Assembly: GCA_903824725.1 (NCBI GenBank)
Contig: CAIJXU010000064.1
Coordinates: forward strand, 1 to 64,000
DNA: 64,000 nt
Source: an uncultured Bacteroidota bacterium
GTDB lineage: Bacteria; Bacteroidota; Bacteroidia; Chitinophagales; Chitinophagaceae
Direction: 5' to 3'
The notes under the pieces are model-generated. The model was not told the origin of the DNA. It saw only the letters and a list, made by a program, of their open reading frames with translations, and ran no database searches. The translations under genes and the position numbers were made by a program. Of the stretch, positions 18,931 to 27,510 are shown piece by piece. Within the stretch, counting starts at the first letter, position 1, and each line of letters opens with the position of its first letter.

Positions 18931-19278
18931 CTAAAAATTATTGTTGGCAAAATAGAGCAAAATATGATCCTTTAAAAAGGCTTCTTGTTCTATTAAATTC
19001 ATAACAGGGGTATTCTTGATTTGTTTAAAATGGGGCCAACCCTCCTCATCCTTCCCCTCATATATATAATAACCACTAGGGGAAAGGATGGTGCAAATGG
19101 CCACATGCATCAAATCCTGTTTTTGTTCCTTGCTTATCTTTTCACGGATATAGCCGGTTTCTTGTAAACCCACTAAAAAAAGCACGGCCTCCACATCGGG
19201 CTTTTTGCCAAATTTGTCCATTAATTTTTGCTCTAAAGCCCACCATCTGCTCTGAAAATCGTCTGCGATTGATGCCAT
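18931..19278 (-). CDS. Small conserved protein of unknown function
   Basis: This 115-residue soluble protein does not match a family I can name. It is largely helical at the N-terminus (DDFQSRWWALEQKLMDKFGK), with a short beta segment SPSGYYIYEGKDEEGWPHF in the middle and acidic residues throughout. Codon use resembles the neighbours, so it is likely a real gene, probably a lineage-conserved Bacteroidota protein. It is 54 bp upstream of gcvH on the same strand and divergent from serS. Confidence 0.65.
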   Translation of the reverse strand: MASIADDFQSRWWALEQKLMDKFGKKPDVEAVLFLVGLQETGYIREKISKEQKQDLMHVAICTILSPSGYYIYEGKDEEGWPHFKQIKNTPVMNLIEQEAFLKDHILLYFANNNF

Positions 19279-19367
19279 GTATTCCTTTTTTCAAATTATT
19301 AAGCAAAGGTAGGGGATATCTAGGCGTAGTTGTATGCTTTGATTATCTTTGAAAAAATATTGTTGAC

Positions 19368-20639
19368 ATGTTACAGGTTAATTTTTTACGTCAAAACCGC
19401 GAAATAGCAAAGCAGAAATTGGCTATTAAGCATTTTGGGAACCCCGATTTAGTGGATACCGCCATTGAAATTGATGATGAACGCAAGCAATTACAAGCTG
19501 CTTTTGATGAAACTCAAGCGAAGGTGAATGCGGCTTCCAAAGAAATTGGAGGCTTGATGGCAAAGGGAGAGCAGGATAAAGCAACAGCTTTAAAAAATGA
19601 GGTGGCAGATTGGAAAAAGCAATTAGACCCTTTAAAAATAAAGATGGGGGAGGTAGAAACAAAATTGCAAAATACGCTGGTCCAATTTCCTAATTTACCC
19701 CATGACTTAGTGCCCTTAGGTAAAACCCCTGAGGAAAATGTATTAGTGAAAGAAGCAGGTGCCAAACCAAATTTGCATTCAGGGGCATTGCCCCACTGGG
19801 AATTGATCAAAAAACATAATTTAGTTGATTTTGAAACCGGTGCTAAAATTACGGGTAGCGGCTTCCCTTTATACATTGGTAAAGGGGCAAAATTTCAACG
19901 CGCATTAGTACAATACTTTTTAGATTTTAATATTGCTGCGGGTTACACTGAATATATTCCACCGTTTATGGTGAACGAAGCATCTGCATTTGCAACAGGA
20001 CAATTGCCTGATAAGGAAGGTCAGATGTATCACGCCACTGCAGATAATTTTTATTTAATTCCAACAGCTGAAGTGCCCGTAACAAACATTTTTAGAGATG
20101 TTATTTTAAAAGACAGCGATCTGCCAATACAAATGACGGCTTATTCTCCATGCTTTAGAAGAGAAGCAGGAAGTTTTGGTAAAGAAGTACGAGGTTTAAA
20201 TAGAGTGCATCAATTTGAAAAAGTAGAAGTCATACAACTTGTTCATCCCGATAAAAGTGATGAAGTTTTAGATGAGATGGTTACTCATGTTGAAAAATTA
20301 TTAATTAGTTTAGGACTACCTTATCGTATTTTAAGATTATGTGGAGGGGATATGGGATTCGCTTCGGCCATCACCTACGATTTTGAAGTGTATAGTGCAG
20401 CGCAAGCAATGTGGTTAGAAGTAAGTAGTGTTTCAAATTTCCAAGCATACCAAACTTATCGAATGAAATGTCGTTTTAAAGATGCAGAAGGCAAGACCCA
20501 ATTTGCTCACTCCTTAAATGGAAGTTCCTTAGCCTTGCCTCGTATTTTTGCAGCTATTGTAGAAAACTATCAAACCGAAAATGGAATTGCATTACCAGAA
20601 GTTTTGCAATCTTATTTTGGAGCGACTCATTTAGTATAA
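19368..20639 (+). CDS. serS: Seryl-tRNA synthetase
   Basis: This 423-residue class II synthetase has an N-terminal coiled-coil arm that grips the tRNA-Ser variable arm (residues about 30-100). The catalytic core includes the TAEVPVTNI serine-binding segment. Motif 2 is FRREAGSFGKEVRGLNRVHQF, and motif 3 is within LNGSSLALPRIFAAIVENYQ. Length and start match the family. It is monocistronic and faces the barrel protein gene (8 bp between stops). A TATCTTTG -7-like box is at 19344..19351, but I cannot place a good -33 element. Confidence 0.96.
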   Translation: MLQVNFLRQNREIAKQKLAIKHFGNPDLVDTAIEIDDERKQLQAAFDETQAKVNAASKEIGGLMAKGEQDKATALKNEVADWKKQLDPLKIKMGEVETKLQNTLVQFPNLPHDLVPLGKTPEENVLVKEAGAKPNLHSGALPHWELIKKHNLVDFETGAKITGSGFPLYIGKGAKFQRALVQYFLDFNIAAGYTEYIPPFMVNEASAFATGQLPDKEGQMYHATADNFYLIPTAEVPVTNIFRDVILKDSDLPIQMTAYSPCFRREAGSFGKEVRGLNRVHQFEKVEVIQLVHPDKSDEVLDEMVTHVEKLLISLGLPYRILRLCGGDMGFASAITYDFEVYSAAQAMWLEVSSVSNFQAYQTYRMKCRFKDAEGKTQFAHSLNGSSLALPRIFAAIVENYQTENGIALPEVLQSYFGATHLV

Positions 20640-20647
20640 TTAAGCTT

Positions 20648-21631
20648 TTAGAATATACTGAACCTTAGTCCGAAAGCAAATGGGTACATTTCAAAGTAAG
20701 TAGCTTTTTTGTCAAATAAGTTGGTTAGTCCGTAGGATCCAAATAGACGAACACCTCCAATGCCTAATTCCCCAATGGTAGCGACTCTCCAATTATTTAG
20801 ATTAAAGTCGCCATTGTATTTTTGTTTTCCTCTTTCGGCGCTAATTTGTTTGTTTCGAGAACTAATCAAATAACCTGCACTTATACCCGCACTAAAATAA
20901 ACGTTTCTTTTATTTTGAGGGTTGGGTTGATAGTTCAATTGGACGGGCATTGTTAAATATTCGGCAAATAATTTATTTTTTGAAAAAGAAATATTGTCCA
21001 TGATCATTTTAGAAGGCAGGTCATTTCTAAAACTTACTGGTTGATCAAATCTAAAATTAAACATCTCAAGACCAATACCATATTTTAAATTGAGTTTATG
21101 TTGGTATAAGTTTACTTTTTGTTGAACAATCCATAAATTAAAATTACTTGACTTGCTGTTATTTAATTTTAAGTTATTAGGTGTAACAGTGTTTGGAGGC
21201 ATGATGCCTGGGTATAATTGCATGATATATACTAAAGAAGGAGATTCGTCGCGATAGTTGGCAAATCCCAAATCAAAAACAAACCAATTGGTAGTAACCT
21301 CTTTTAATTTTCTAGGGTTTTTATAAATTTTAACTCCTCTAATTTCACCCCTAATCCAACCCCTATTAAATTGGGTAGTACTATTTTCGTCTTTAACAAT
21401 TTTATATCGTCCTAATTGAAGCGTATCAGAATTATACATGACAGTGGTATCTTTAGGGCTTTTAATTAATACTCGTAAGTCTTTGTTTCCTTGTCCTTTA
21501 ATAATTGTAATACCCCCCACTACAATCGTATCCGCCTCGATGGATATTATTTTTTGGGCGCTACTATCCTTTTGTGCCTTTAATCCAACTGCAATGAATA
21601 AAATAGTAGCTACTAATAATGTCTTTTTCAT
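20648..21631 (-). CDS. Outer-membrane beta-barrel protein (porin-like, PorT-type fold)
   Basis: This 327-residue protein has a signal peptide (MKKTLLVATILFIAVGLKAQ) and alternating beta strands typical of Bacteroidota 'outer membrane protein beta-barrel' families. It ends in an aromatic residue (FGLRFSIF), as expected for barrel insertion. The first 100 mature residues form a DUF-like head rich in D/T/I. The gene follows the anti-sigma region by 6 bp on the same strand, so it is the last gene of the sigma/anti-sigma operon. A link to envelope sensing is inferred from this context only. Confidence 0.72.
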   Translation of the reverse strand: MKKTLLVATILFIAVGLKAQKDSSAQKIISIEADTIVVGGITIIKGQGNKDLRVLIKSPKDTTVMYNSDTLQLGRYKIVKDENSTTQFNRGWIRGEIRGVKIYKNPRKLKEVTTNWFVFDLGFANYRDESPSLVYIMQLYPGIMPPNTVTPNNLKLNNSKSSNFNLWIVQQKVNLYQHKLNLKYGIGLEMFNFRFDQPVSFRNDLPSKMIMDNISFSKNKLFAEYLTMPVQLNYQPNPQNKRNVYFSAGISAGYLISSRNKQISAERGKQKYNGDFNLNNWRVATIGELGIGGVRLFGSYGLTNLFDKKATYFEMYPFAFGLRFSIF

Positions 21632-21637
21632 AATTGT

Positions 21638-22132
21638 TTATTTTTCTTTCTCTAATTTATTTTTTTTAAAAAGTGCTGATATTTTACGACCTACCTCCCT
21701 AAACTTAGTCTTATCAATTTCCAAATTTCCTATATATAAAATACGATCCTCGTCTTCTTGTTCTATATCTATTTCCTTGTAGGATATAGGAATAGCAATC
21801 GGCTCAGAAAGCGGTTTGTTTTCAATTTCTATTTCTATTGGATTTATAGCTGTAATAGCTTCAGGCAAAGTAATTTTGGGTAGTTCAGTATTATACTCAA
21901 CTTTATTTTCAACTGGATCGTTGTGTACTATTGTGGTAGGCTCTAAAGTGAGGTTAGTTGCAGGGGCCCATTGTTTATGATTCACTGCAACACTACCGCG
22001 TATTAGTTGGACCACTTCATTATTAAGGACGGGCTTAGTTATAGGTGTTTTAGGAATTGCAGTTCTTGTTAATACGGTATCAGTCGCATTTTTTTGTGTG
22101 GTATTCGCCATTTTGTATCCTATAAACAACAT
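21638..22132 (-). CDS. C-terminal (transmembrane and periplasmic) part of the anti-sigma factor, reached by -1 frameshift
   Basis: The frame begins with a usable ATG only at 22132, inside a hydrophobic helix. The same frame extends upstream without a stop as WGWYAKYGIGSVAAILMLF, which completes a transmembrane segment but has no ATG/GTG/TTG. This strongly suggests the part is made as a continuation of the 22189..22611 gene after a -1 shift at 22201..22207. The fused product would be 324 residues: cytoplasmic anti-sigma domain, one membrane helix, and a Pro/Thr-rich periplasmic tail. The tail itself (about 150 residues) is unrecognised. It is 6 bp upstream of the barrel gene. Confidence 0.65.
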   Translation of the reverse strand: MLFIGYKMANTTQKNATDTVLTRTAIPKTPITKPVLNNEVVQLIRGSVAVNHKQWAPATNLTLEPTTIVHNDPVENKVEYNTELPKITLPEAITAINPIEIEIENKPLSEPIAIPISYKEIDIEQEDEDRILYIGNLEIDKTKFREVGRKISALFKKNKLEKEK

Positions 22133-22177
22133 TAAAATAGCTGCAACTGAACCTATGCCGTATTTGGCATACCAACC

Positions 22178-22207
22178 CCATAAAGGTTTTATGGAAGCTT
22201 CTTTTTT
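22178..22207 (-). promoter_or_regulatory. Candidate programmed -1 frameshift site (A AAA AAG plus stem-loop)
   Basis: On the minus strand, zero-frame codons ATA AAA AAG contain the heptamer A AAA AAG (22201..22207). A 6-nt spacer follows, then CCATAAA-ACC-TTTATGG, a perfect 7-bp hairpin (22178..22194, extendable by two G-U pairs). The zero-frame stop TAA (22189..22191) lies inside the hairpin. The -1 frame continues through a membrane helix to 21638. This matches the layout of dnaX- and IS-type -1 signals. No Shine-Dalgarno-like stimulator is seen upstream, as expected for Bacteroidota. Confidence 0.6.
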
Positions 22208-22611
22208 ATAGAGCGTATTTTAAAGGCAGAGTCTAAAGTCAATTCATCTTCAATAGTAAACTTGCTTTTTCTCCATTGTGTAAGCGATATTAAAAGGCTA
22301 GGGTTAACCTGAAGCGATTGTTCAAATTTTTTAATTTCACTAGTGGACATTTCGTTGTCTAGATATGCTAAGCATTGCGTGTCGAGTTCACTGATTTGGT
22401 ATAAACTTAATTTATCTTCATAAACTAAGTTCCCTTCTCCAGGCAAATCATTATTTGAAACTAATTTTGAATTTTGTAAAAGTGACAATTCGTTTTGATA
22501 AAAAGGATTTTGCTGAACAAACAATTCGACTTCTGCTTTTTCCTTTGCAGAAAGTTCGTTGTCAACATACAACAAAAAATAGGCTTCGTAGTTATGTATA
22601 TTTACAATCAT
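22189..22611 (-). CDS. Anti-sigma factor, cytoplasmic domain (zero-frame product)
   Basis: This 140-residue zero-frame protein has two repeats of the anti-sigma/zinc-finger-like helical unit common in Bacteroidota. These are YEAYFLLYVDNELSAKEK (about 8-25) and LDTQCLAYLDNEMSTSEI (about 76-93), each followed by a V..NP helix. No zinc ligands of the classical HxxxCxxC type are present. The start overlaps the stop of the sigma gene by 4 nt, indicating translational coupling. It ends just past a slippery heptamer, so this is probably the short form of a membrane-anchored anti-sigma factor. The alternative is an inactivating or sequencing indel. Confidence 0.7.
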   Translation of the reverse strand: MIVNIHNYEAYFLLYVDNELSAKEKAEVELFVQQNPFYQNELSLLQNSKLVSNNDLPGEGNLVYEDKLSLYQISELDTQCLAYLDNEMSTSEIKKFEQSLQVNPSLLISLTQWRKSKFTIEDELTLDSAFKIRSIKKKLP

Positions 22612-23102
22612 GATTGATTTATTTTTTCATTTCCCATCAATCTTGTTTTCAAAAATAATCGAGCGCGATGCAAATAAACTTTAACTTGACTTTCCGATAA
22701 GTTCATAATTTCGCCAATTTCCAAATAAGAATACCCTTCATAGTCCTTCAATAATACCAAGCTCTTTTGCGTTGGATTTAGTTCATTGATGGCTTTGAGT
22801 AATATTTGTTTAAGTTCATTGTTGGTGGATGGCTGAGACACCAAATCTGATTCATGAAATTGATCTAGCGTGTGATTTCTTTTTTCTTTTCGAATGTGAT
22901 CAATCATCTGATGATAGGCGACCGTAAATAAATATGATTTTGCTTTTTCAGAGGTCACATTATGTTTATTCATCCACAATTTTTCAAAAGCAACTTGGAC
23001 AATATCTTTGGCATCTTCTTCATTGCGCAAATTTTTAACCATAAATCTGTATACTCCATCGGAGTATTCGTCTACACATACATTGTATTCCTGTTCTGTC
23101 AT
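22608..23102 (-). CDS. ECF-type RNA polymerase sigma factor
   Basis: This 164-residue sigma-70 family protein has only regions 2 and 4. Region 2 includes YRFMVKNLRNEEDAKDIVQVAFEKLW (core binding, DAEDI-like) and AKSYLFTVAYHQMIDHIRKEK. Region 4 contains LNPTQKSLVLLKDYEGYSYLEIGEIMNLSESQVKVYLHRARLFLK, a helix-turn-helix. It binds core polymerase to express a small regulon, held in check by the anti-sigma factor just downstream (4-nt overlap). The operon continues to the barrel protein gene. I cannot read its target promoter. Confidence 0.92.
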   Translation of the reverse strand: MTEQEYNVCVDEYSDGVYRFMVKNLRNEEDAKDIVQVAFEKLWMNKHNVTSEKAKSYLFTVAYHQMIDHIRKEKRNHTLDQFHESDLVSQPSTNNELKQILLKAINELNPTQKSLVLLKDYEGYSYLEIGEIMNLSESQVKVYLHRARLFLKTRLMGNEKINQS

Positions 23103-23204
23103 GGATAAAATAGGGGGATGGCCTCCTTGTAAATCGTTAAACGAAATTGGGTTGAAAATGTTACAACACTATTTGCCTTTTTTTCATCCTTAAGCTATTG
23201 ACTC

Positions 23205-24329
23205 TTAATAGTTAATGATTTGCTCCTGAATATTGACAGGGAGTTCACGCCATTCATATTGTTGGTTTCGGAGTTGTGGTTCAAAACCTGCTTCTGCAAT
23301 AGCTTCTTGGATGGATTTGTAAGTGAATCGATGAGGAGCACCCGCAGCACTCACTACATTTTCTTCTAGCATAATACTTCCAAAATCGTTGGCGCCTGCC
23401 TCTAAGCATACTTGAGCTGTCGCTTTCCCAACAGTTAACCAACTTGCTTGAATATTTTTAATATTAGGCAACATAATTCTACTAATGGCAATCATTCGGA
23501 TGTACTCTTCGGTAGTGGTTAAATTATGAACACCTCTAATTTTAGTAAGTAATGTATCTACATCTTGGAAGGTCCAAGGAATGAATGCTAAAAATCCTTT
23601 GGCATCTTTTGGTTTTTTATCCTGTACTTCACGAATACGCACCAAGTGAATAAATCTTTCTTCTAAAGTTTCTACATGACCAAACATCATGGTAGCACTT
23701 GTTGTAATATTTAATTGATGTGCAGCTGCCATAACATCCAACCATTCATCTGCACCACATTTACCATTGGATACTAATTTACGAACACGATCCACTAAAA
23801 TCTCTGCACCCGCACCTGGTAAGGAGTTCATGCCTGCTTCCACTAATGCTTTTAATACATCGGTGTGACTCATTTTTTCCAACTTAGCAATATGTGCAAT
23901 TTCAGGGGGTCCTAAAGTGTGTAATTTGATATCAGGAAATTCAGCTTTAATTTGTTTAAAAATCCCAGTATAAAACTCCAAGCCTAATTCAGGATGGTGA
24001 CCTCCTTGTAATAGTAATTGATCGCCACCCCATGCAATGGTTTCCTTAATTTTTTCTCTATAGGTTGCCATATCCGTGATATAGGATTCGGGATGTCCTG
24101 GTATGCGATAAAAATTACAAAACTTACAATTGGCTATACAAACATTGGTAGTATTTAAATTACGATCTATCTGCCATGTTACTTTTCCATGGGGCACTTG
24201 CTTTTTTCTTAATTCGTTGGCAACGTAACTCAGTTCAGCCAACGGGGCATTTTCGAATAAAAACATCCCTTCTTCCTTGGTTAAATGTTCAAAATTTAAG
24301 GCACGTTGGTAAAGTGTTTCTAGTTGCAT
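23205..24329 (-). CDS. mqnC: Cyclic dehypoxanthinyl futalosine synthase (menaquinone biosynthesis)
   Basis: This 374-residue radical SAM enzyme has its cluster motif in NVCIANCKFCNFYR (Cys64, Cys68, Cys71). The GHPESY segment after it, GGDQLLLQGGHHPELGLEFY, and the C-terminal ANDFGSIMLEENVVSAAGA are typical of MqnC and its relatives MqnE/CofH. MqnC cyclises dehypoxanthinyl futalosine in the futalosine route to menaquinone. The frame is open to 24530, but the Met at 24329 fits the family start and a TAACTTTG box at 24351..24358. No other mqn gene is in the window. Confidence 0.88.
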   Translation of the reverse strand: MQLETLYQRALNFEHLTKEEGMFLFENAPLAELSYVANELRKKQVPHGKVTWQIDRNLNTTNVCIANCKFCNFYRIPGHPESYITDMATYREKIKETIAWGGDQLLLQGGHHPELGLEFYTGIFKQIKAEFPDIKLHTLGPPEIAHIAKLEKMSHTDVLKALVEAGMNSLPGAGAEILVDRVRKLVSNGKCGADEWLDVMAAAHQLNITTSATMMFGHVETLEERFIHLVRIREVQDKKPKDAKGFLAFIPWTFQDVDTLLTKIRGVHNLTTTEEYIRMIAISRIMLPNIKNIQASWLTVGKATAQVCLEAGANDFGSIMLEENVVSAAGAPHRFTYKSIQEAIAEAGFEPQLRNQQYEWRELPVNIQEQIINY

Positions 24330-24350
24330 ATCTATACTATTAAATGTCAG

Positions 24351-24358
24351 CAAAGTTA
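24351..24358 (-). promoter_or_regulatory. Promoter -7 box of mqnC
   Basis: The minus strand reads TAACTTTG, an exact TAnnTTTG match 21 bp before the 24329 start codon. No convincing -33 TTG is seen at 17-22 bp upstream. Confidence 0.4.
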
Positions 24359-24467
24359 CATGATTAACCCCTTGTTGAAAAGTACTATTTTGGTTGAATT
24401 TTTCGGCTTTCGATAAAATTAAATGACCATAGCAAGCAATAGAAAAGGAACTATTGTACTTATTAAG

Positions 24468-24475
24468 TAATTTTG
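24468..24475 (+). promoter_or_regulatory. Promoter -7 box of the M16 peptidase operon
   Basis: TAATTTTG matches TAnnTTTG and ends 8 bp before the ATG at 24484, so the transcript would have almost no leader. This argues against the in-frame upstream start at 24454. The -33 element is not clear. Confidence 0.4.
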
Positions 24476-24483
24476 ACCTCTTT

Positions 24484-25722
24484 ATGATACAATTTGAAAA
24501 GTTTGAACTTGCCAATGGCCTAAAAGTCATTGTACATCAGGATAGCAGCACACCTATGGCCGTGGTGAATGTTTTGTATAATGTAGGTGCGAAAGATGAG
24601 GACCCTAAAAAAACAGGCTTTGCCCACTTATTTGAGCATTTAATGTTTGGGGGAAGTGTGAACATACCTGTTTATGATGAGCCCTTGCAACGCGCAGGGG
24701 GCGAAAACAATGCTTATACCACCAATGATTTAACCAATTATTATTGTCAAATTCCTGCCGAAAATATTGAAACTGCATTTTGGTTAGAAAGCGATAGAAT
24801 GTTATCACTTGCTTTTAGTGAAAAAAGTTTAGAAGTACAACGCAAAGTGGTTTGTGAAGAATTTAAAGAGCATTATATCAATAAGCCCTATGGAGATGCT
24901 TGGCATAAAATGAGAGAGTTGGCATACACAAAACATCCTTATCGTTGGATGACCATTGGTGCTTCACTGGCACATGTGGAAGATGCAAAAATGCAAGATG
25001 TAAAAGATTTCTTTTTCCAATTTTACCGACCTAACAATGCTATTTTAGTTGTTACAGGAAATGTAACTACGGCGCAAGTAAAACAATTGGCTGAAAAATG
25101 GTTTGGCCCTATCGAAGCGGGCAAGCTGTATCAAAGAAATTTACCTGTAGAACCGGTTCAACAAAAAAGTAGATCAATGGATGTGCGTGCAGATGTGCCA
25201 TTAGATATGTTAATGATGACATGGCATATGGGTGGTCGCATGGATGCACGTTATCATGCAACCGATTTATTAACAGATGTCATTGGTGGAGGCGCTACTT
25301 CAAGATTATATGAGCAGTTGATCAAAGTGAAACAAATTTTTTCATCGATTGATTGTTATCATTTTGGAGCAGTGGAGCCTGGCCTTGTTGTGATTGAGGG
25401 TAAGCTGGTAAAGGGAGTAACTATGTCGGTAGCCGAAAAAGCAGTCATGGATGAAATAGAATTAATTAAAAACACTTTGATGCCCATGAATGAAGTGCAA
25501 AAAGTAATTAATAAAACGGAAAGCTTGATTTGTTTCGAGGACATGAGCATCATGAATAGGGCGCATAGTTTGGCATTTTATGAATTGCTAGGGGATGCGA
25601 ATTTGATGAATCAGGAACTAGAAAAATACCAACTAGTCACACCTGAAATTTTACAGCAAACCGCACAAGAAATTTTTCAGGACAACCAACGTAACACATT
25701 ATATTATTATAGTAAATCCTAA
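24484..25722 (+). CDS. M16 family zinc metallopeptidase, catalytic subunit
   Basis: This 412-residue pitrilysin/mitochondrial-processing-peptidase-like protein has the inverted zinc motif HxxEH in FAHLFEHLMFGG (His48, Glu51, His52). The distal Glu lies in VVCEEFKEH. Two alpha/beta repeats make one half of the M16 clamshell. The following gene encodes a homologous protein without the HxxEH, so the pair should form an active/inactive heterodimer, as in other bacterial M16B enzymes. The localisation is probably cytoplasmic, since no signal peptide is seen. The start at 24484 is chosen from the promoter position; the stop is 4 bp before the partner. Confidence 0.9.
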   Translation: MIQFEKFELANGLKVIVHQDSSTPMAVVNVLYNVGAKDEDPKKTGFAHLFEHLMFGGSVNIPVYDEPLQRAGGENNAYTTNDLTNYYCQIPAENIETAFWLESDRMLSLAFSEKSLEVQRKVVCEEFKEHYINKPYGDAWHKMRELAYTKHPYRWMTIGASLAHVEDAKMQDVKDFFFQFYRPNNAILVVTGNVTTAQVKQLAEKWFGPIEAGKLYQRNLPVEPVQQKSRSMDVRADVPLDMLMMTWHMGGRMDARYHATDLLTDVIGGGATSRLYEQLIKVKQIFSSIDCYHFGAVEPGLVVIEGKLVKGVTMSVAEKAVMDEIELIKNTLMPMNEVQKVINKTESLICFEDMSIMNRAHSLAFYELLGDANLMNQELEKYQLVTPEILQQTAQEIFQDNQRNTLYYYSKS

Positions 25723-25726
25723 CATC

Positions 25727-27010
25727 ATGGCATTAGATCGACTCCTTGCTCCTGTTATCAAAGATGCTATTGATTTTGATATTCAATTAAAGCCATATCA
25801 GCACTTTGTTTTAGACAATCAAGTAGAAGTGTATACTTATGAAGGGGGTGCTGAAGAAGTGATGCTCATGGATATGGTTTTTTTTGCAGGCAATACTTAT
25901 GAACAAAAAAATTGGGTAGCTGCGGCCACTAATTTTTTATTAAAAAATGGGACCACACAAAAAAATGCTTTTGAGATTAATGAAGCCTTTGAGTTTTACG
26001 GAGCACACCTAAGCCGAAATTGCTATAATGAAACAGCTACCATTGCCTTACATTGCTTGACCAAATATTTTAAGGAAGTAATTCCAGTAGTGGGTGAATT
26101 AATTGCAGAAGCTAATTTTCCTGACAAAGAATTAATGATTTATCAACAAAATTTAATTCAACGATTGTCCCTTAATTTAAAAAAAGGCGATTTTATCGCC
26201 AATCGTTTAATTGATGAATATTTATTTGGAATTGATCATCCCTATGGAAAGTATGCCCTTGAGCAAGATTATAAAAATGTAAACAAGGAGGATTTGCATC
26301 GTTTTTATGATACTTATTATAAACAGGGCAAGTGTATTATTTTTATGGCAGGTAAGTTCCCAGGTAATATGCAGGAGCTTTTAAATAATCATATTGGTCA
26401 GTTGCCTTTAAATAAAAAGGAAATTCCTGCTGTGATGCATCCTATTGTATCTGCAACACAAAAAAAGTATAGTGTGATTAATGATGCCGAATCGGTACAA
26501 GGATCTATTCGTATTGCACGACATTTCCCAAATAGACATCATCCCGATTTTGCACCTACGCAAGTATTGAATAATATTTTTGGTGGATTTTTTGGTTCAC
26601 GTCTAATGCGTAATATCAGAGAGGACAAGGGCTATACCTATGGGATACATAGTTACTTACAAAACCATGTTCAATCCTGTGCTTGGATGATTAGTACAGA
26701 TGCAGGAAAGGATGTATGCAAGCCAACCATGGAAGAAGTATATAAGGAAATGAAGAAATTAAGAGAGGAGTTAGTTGATATAGAAGAGTTAAAATTGGTT
26801 AAAAATTATATGTTAGGTGGATTGTTGGGTGATTTAGATGGCCCCTTTCAAATCATTGGTCGTTGGAAAACTTATATCTTAAATGACTTAAACGAGGAAT
26901 ATTTTTATAAGACCATTGATATCGTAAGAGCGATTCAGCCAGAAGAGTTAAAAGCCTTAGCTGAAAAATATCTTAAGACCGAAGATTTTTATGAATTAGT
27001 AGTGTATTAG
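25727..27010 (+). CDS. M16 family peptidase, non-catalytic partner subunit
   Basis: This 427-residue M16 homologue has GAEEVMLMDMVFFAGNTYE and GTTQKNAFEINEAFEFYGA where the catalytic subunit has its HxxEH region, so it lacks the zinc ligands. It keeps the C-terminal R/Y pair region of non-catalytic partners: NIREDKGYTYGIHS, with Arg and Tyr contacting substrate. It is 4 bp downstream of the catalytic subunit gene, which fits a heterodimer. Nothing suggests degradation of the frame. Confidence 0.88.
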   Translation: MALDRLLAPVIKDAIDFDIQLKPYQHFVLDNQVEVYTYEGGAEEVMLMDMVFFAGNTYEQKNWVAAATNFLLKNGTTQKNAFEINEAFEFYGAHLSRNCYNETATIALHCLTKYFKEVIPVVGELIAEANFPDKELMIYQQNLIQRLSLNLKKGDFIANRLIDEYLFGIDHPYGKYALEQDYKNVNKEDLHRFYDTYYKQGKCIIFMAGKFPGNMQELLNNHIGQLPLNKKEIPAVMHPIVSATQKKYSVINDAESVQGSIRIARHFPNRHHPDFAPTQVLNNIFGGFFGSRLMRNIREDKGYTYGIHSYLQNHVQSCAWMISTDAGKDVCKPTMEEVYKEMKKLREELVDIEELKLVKNYMLGGLLGDLDGPFQIIGRWKTYILNDLNEEYFYKTIDIVRAIQPEELKALAEKYLKTEDFYELVVY

Positions 27011-27049
27011 ATGATTTCAATTTATCTTACTTTTATTTGATCCAGTAAA

Positions 27050-27415
27050 ATGAATAATATGGGAAAATTTTTTACTAAAACAATTGCAACTGCGTTGGCT
27101 GTTTTATTGGTTGCCTATTTAATGAAAGGTGTGACTGTGGATAATACCATCACCGCTTTATTAGTAGCATTGGTTTTGGGCTTACTTAACAATTTTGTAA
27201 AACCTATTTTAGTGGTATTAACCATTCCAATTACCGTTTTCACATTAGGTCTATTTTTAATTCTGATTAATATTTTTATCATCTTTACTGTTTCTGAAAT
27301 TGTACCAGGATTTCATGTGAGTGGTTGGTTTACCGCCTTTTTATTTGGGATATTAGTCAGCTTTTTTACTTCAATCATCGAGTCTATTTTAGGTACACCT
27401 GCCCCTAAAAATTAG
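27050..27415 (+). CDS. Phage holin family (holin 4-like, DUF360) membrane protein
   Basis: This 121-residue protein has about four hydrophobic helices. The family pattern is LLVALVLGLLNNFVKPILVVLTIPITVFTLGLF...NIFIIF and VSGWFTAFLFGILVSFF. These proteins are widespread in bacteria and are named for similarity to a phage holin, but most are chromosomal membrane proteins of unknown role; no phage genes are nearby. The alternative start at 27059 (MGKFF) is equally plausible. It is 39 bp after the M16 pair and may be co-transcribed with it. Confidence 0.85.
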   Translation: MNNMGKFFTKTIATALAVLLVAYLMKGVTVDNTITALLVALVLGLLNNFVKPILVVLTIPITVFTLGLFLILINIFIIFTVSEIVPGFHVSGWFTAFLFGILVSFFTSIIESILGTPAPKN

Positions 27416-27472
27416 TTATTTTTCCTACCATTTATCCTTTTCTAAGCTCGTTCAAAGAATTATATTTTATAT

Positions 27473-27495
27473 AATATATTGATAATCAGTATATT
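27473..27495. promoter_or_regulatory. Imperfect palindrome upstream of padR
   Basis: AATATA-T-TGAT-A-ATCA-G-TATATT forms a 23-bp dyad (10 matched pairs) about 35 bp upstream of the -33 element of the padR promoter. It could be an upstream operator, but AT-rich DNA makes chance dyads more likely. It is not an FNR box: the TTGAT/ATCA halves are separated by 1 base rather than 4. Confidence 0.35.
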
Positions 27496-27510
27496 AATAT
27501 AGCAATAGGA

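Noticed and set aside
24454-24483. Earlier start (TTG) for the M16 peptidase
   Set aside because: The -7 box at 24468..24475 lies within this stretch, so the codon would not be on the transcript.
27050-27415. Prophage remnant, because of the 'holin' name
   Set aside because: No other phage gene or att-like repeat is nearby, and the family is common in chromosomes.
27473-27495. FNR/CRP-type box
   Set aside because: The half-sites are separated by 1 bp instead of 4, and the context is AT-rich.
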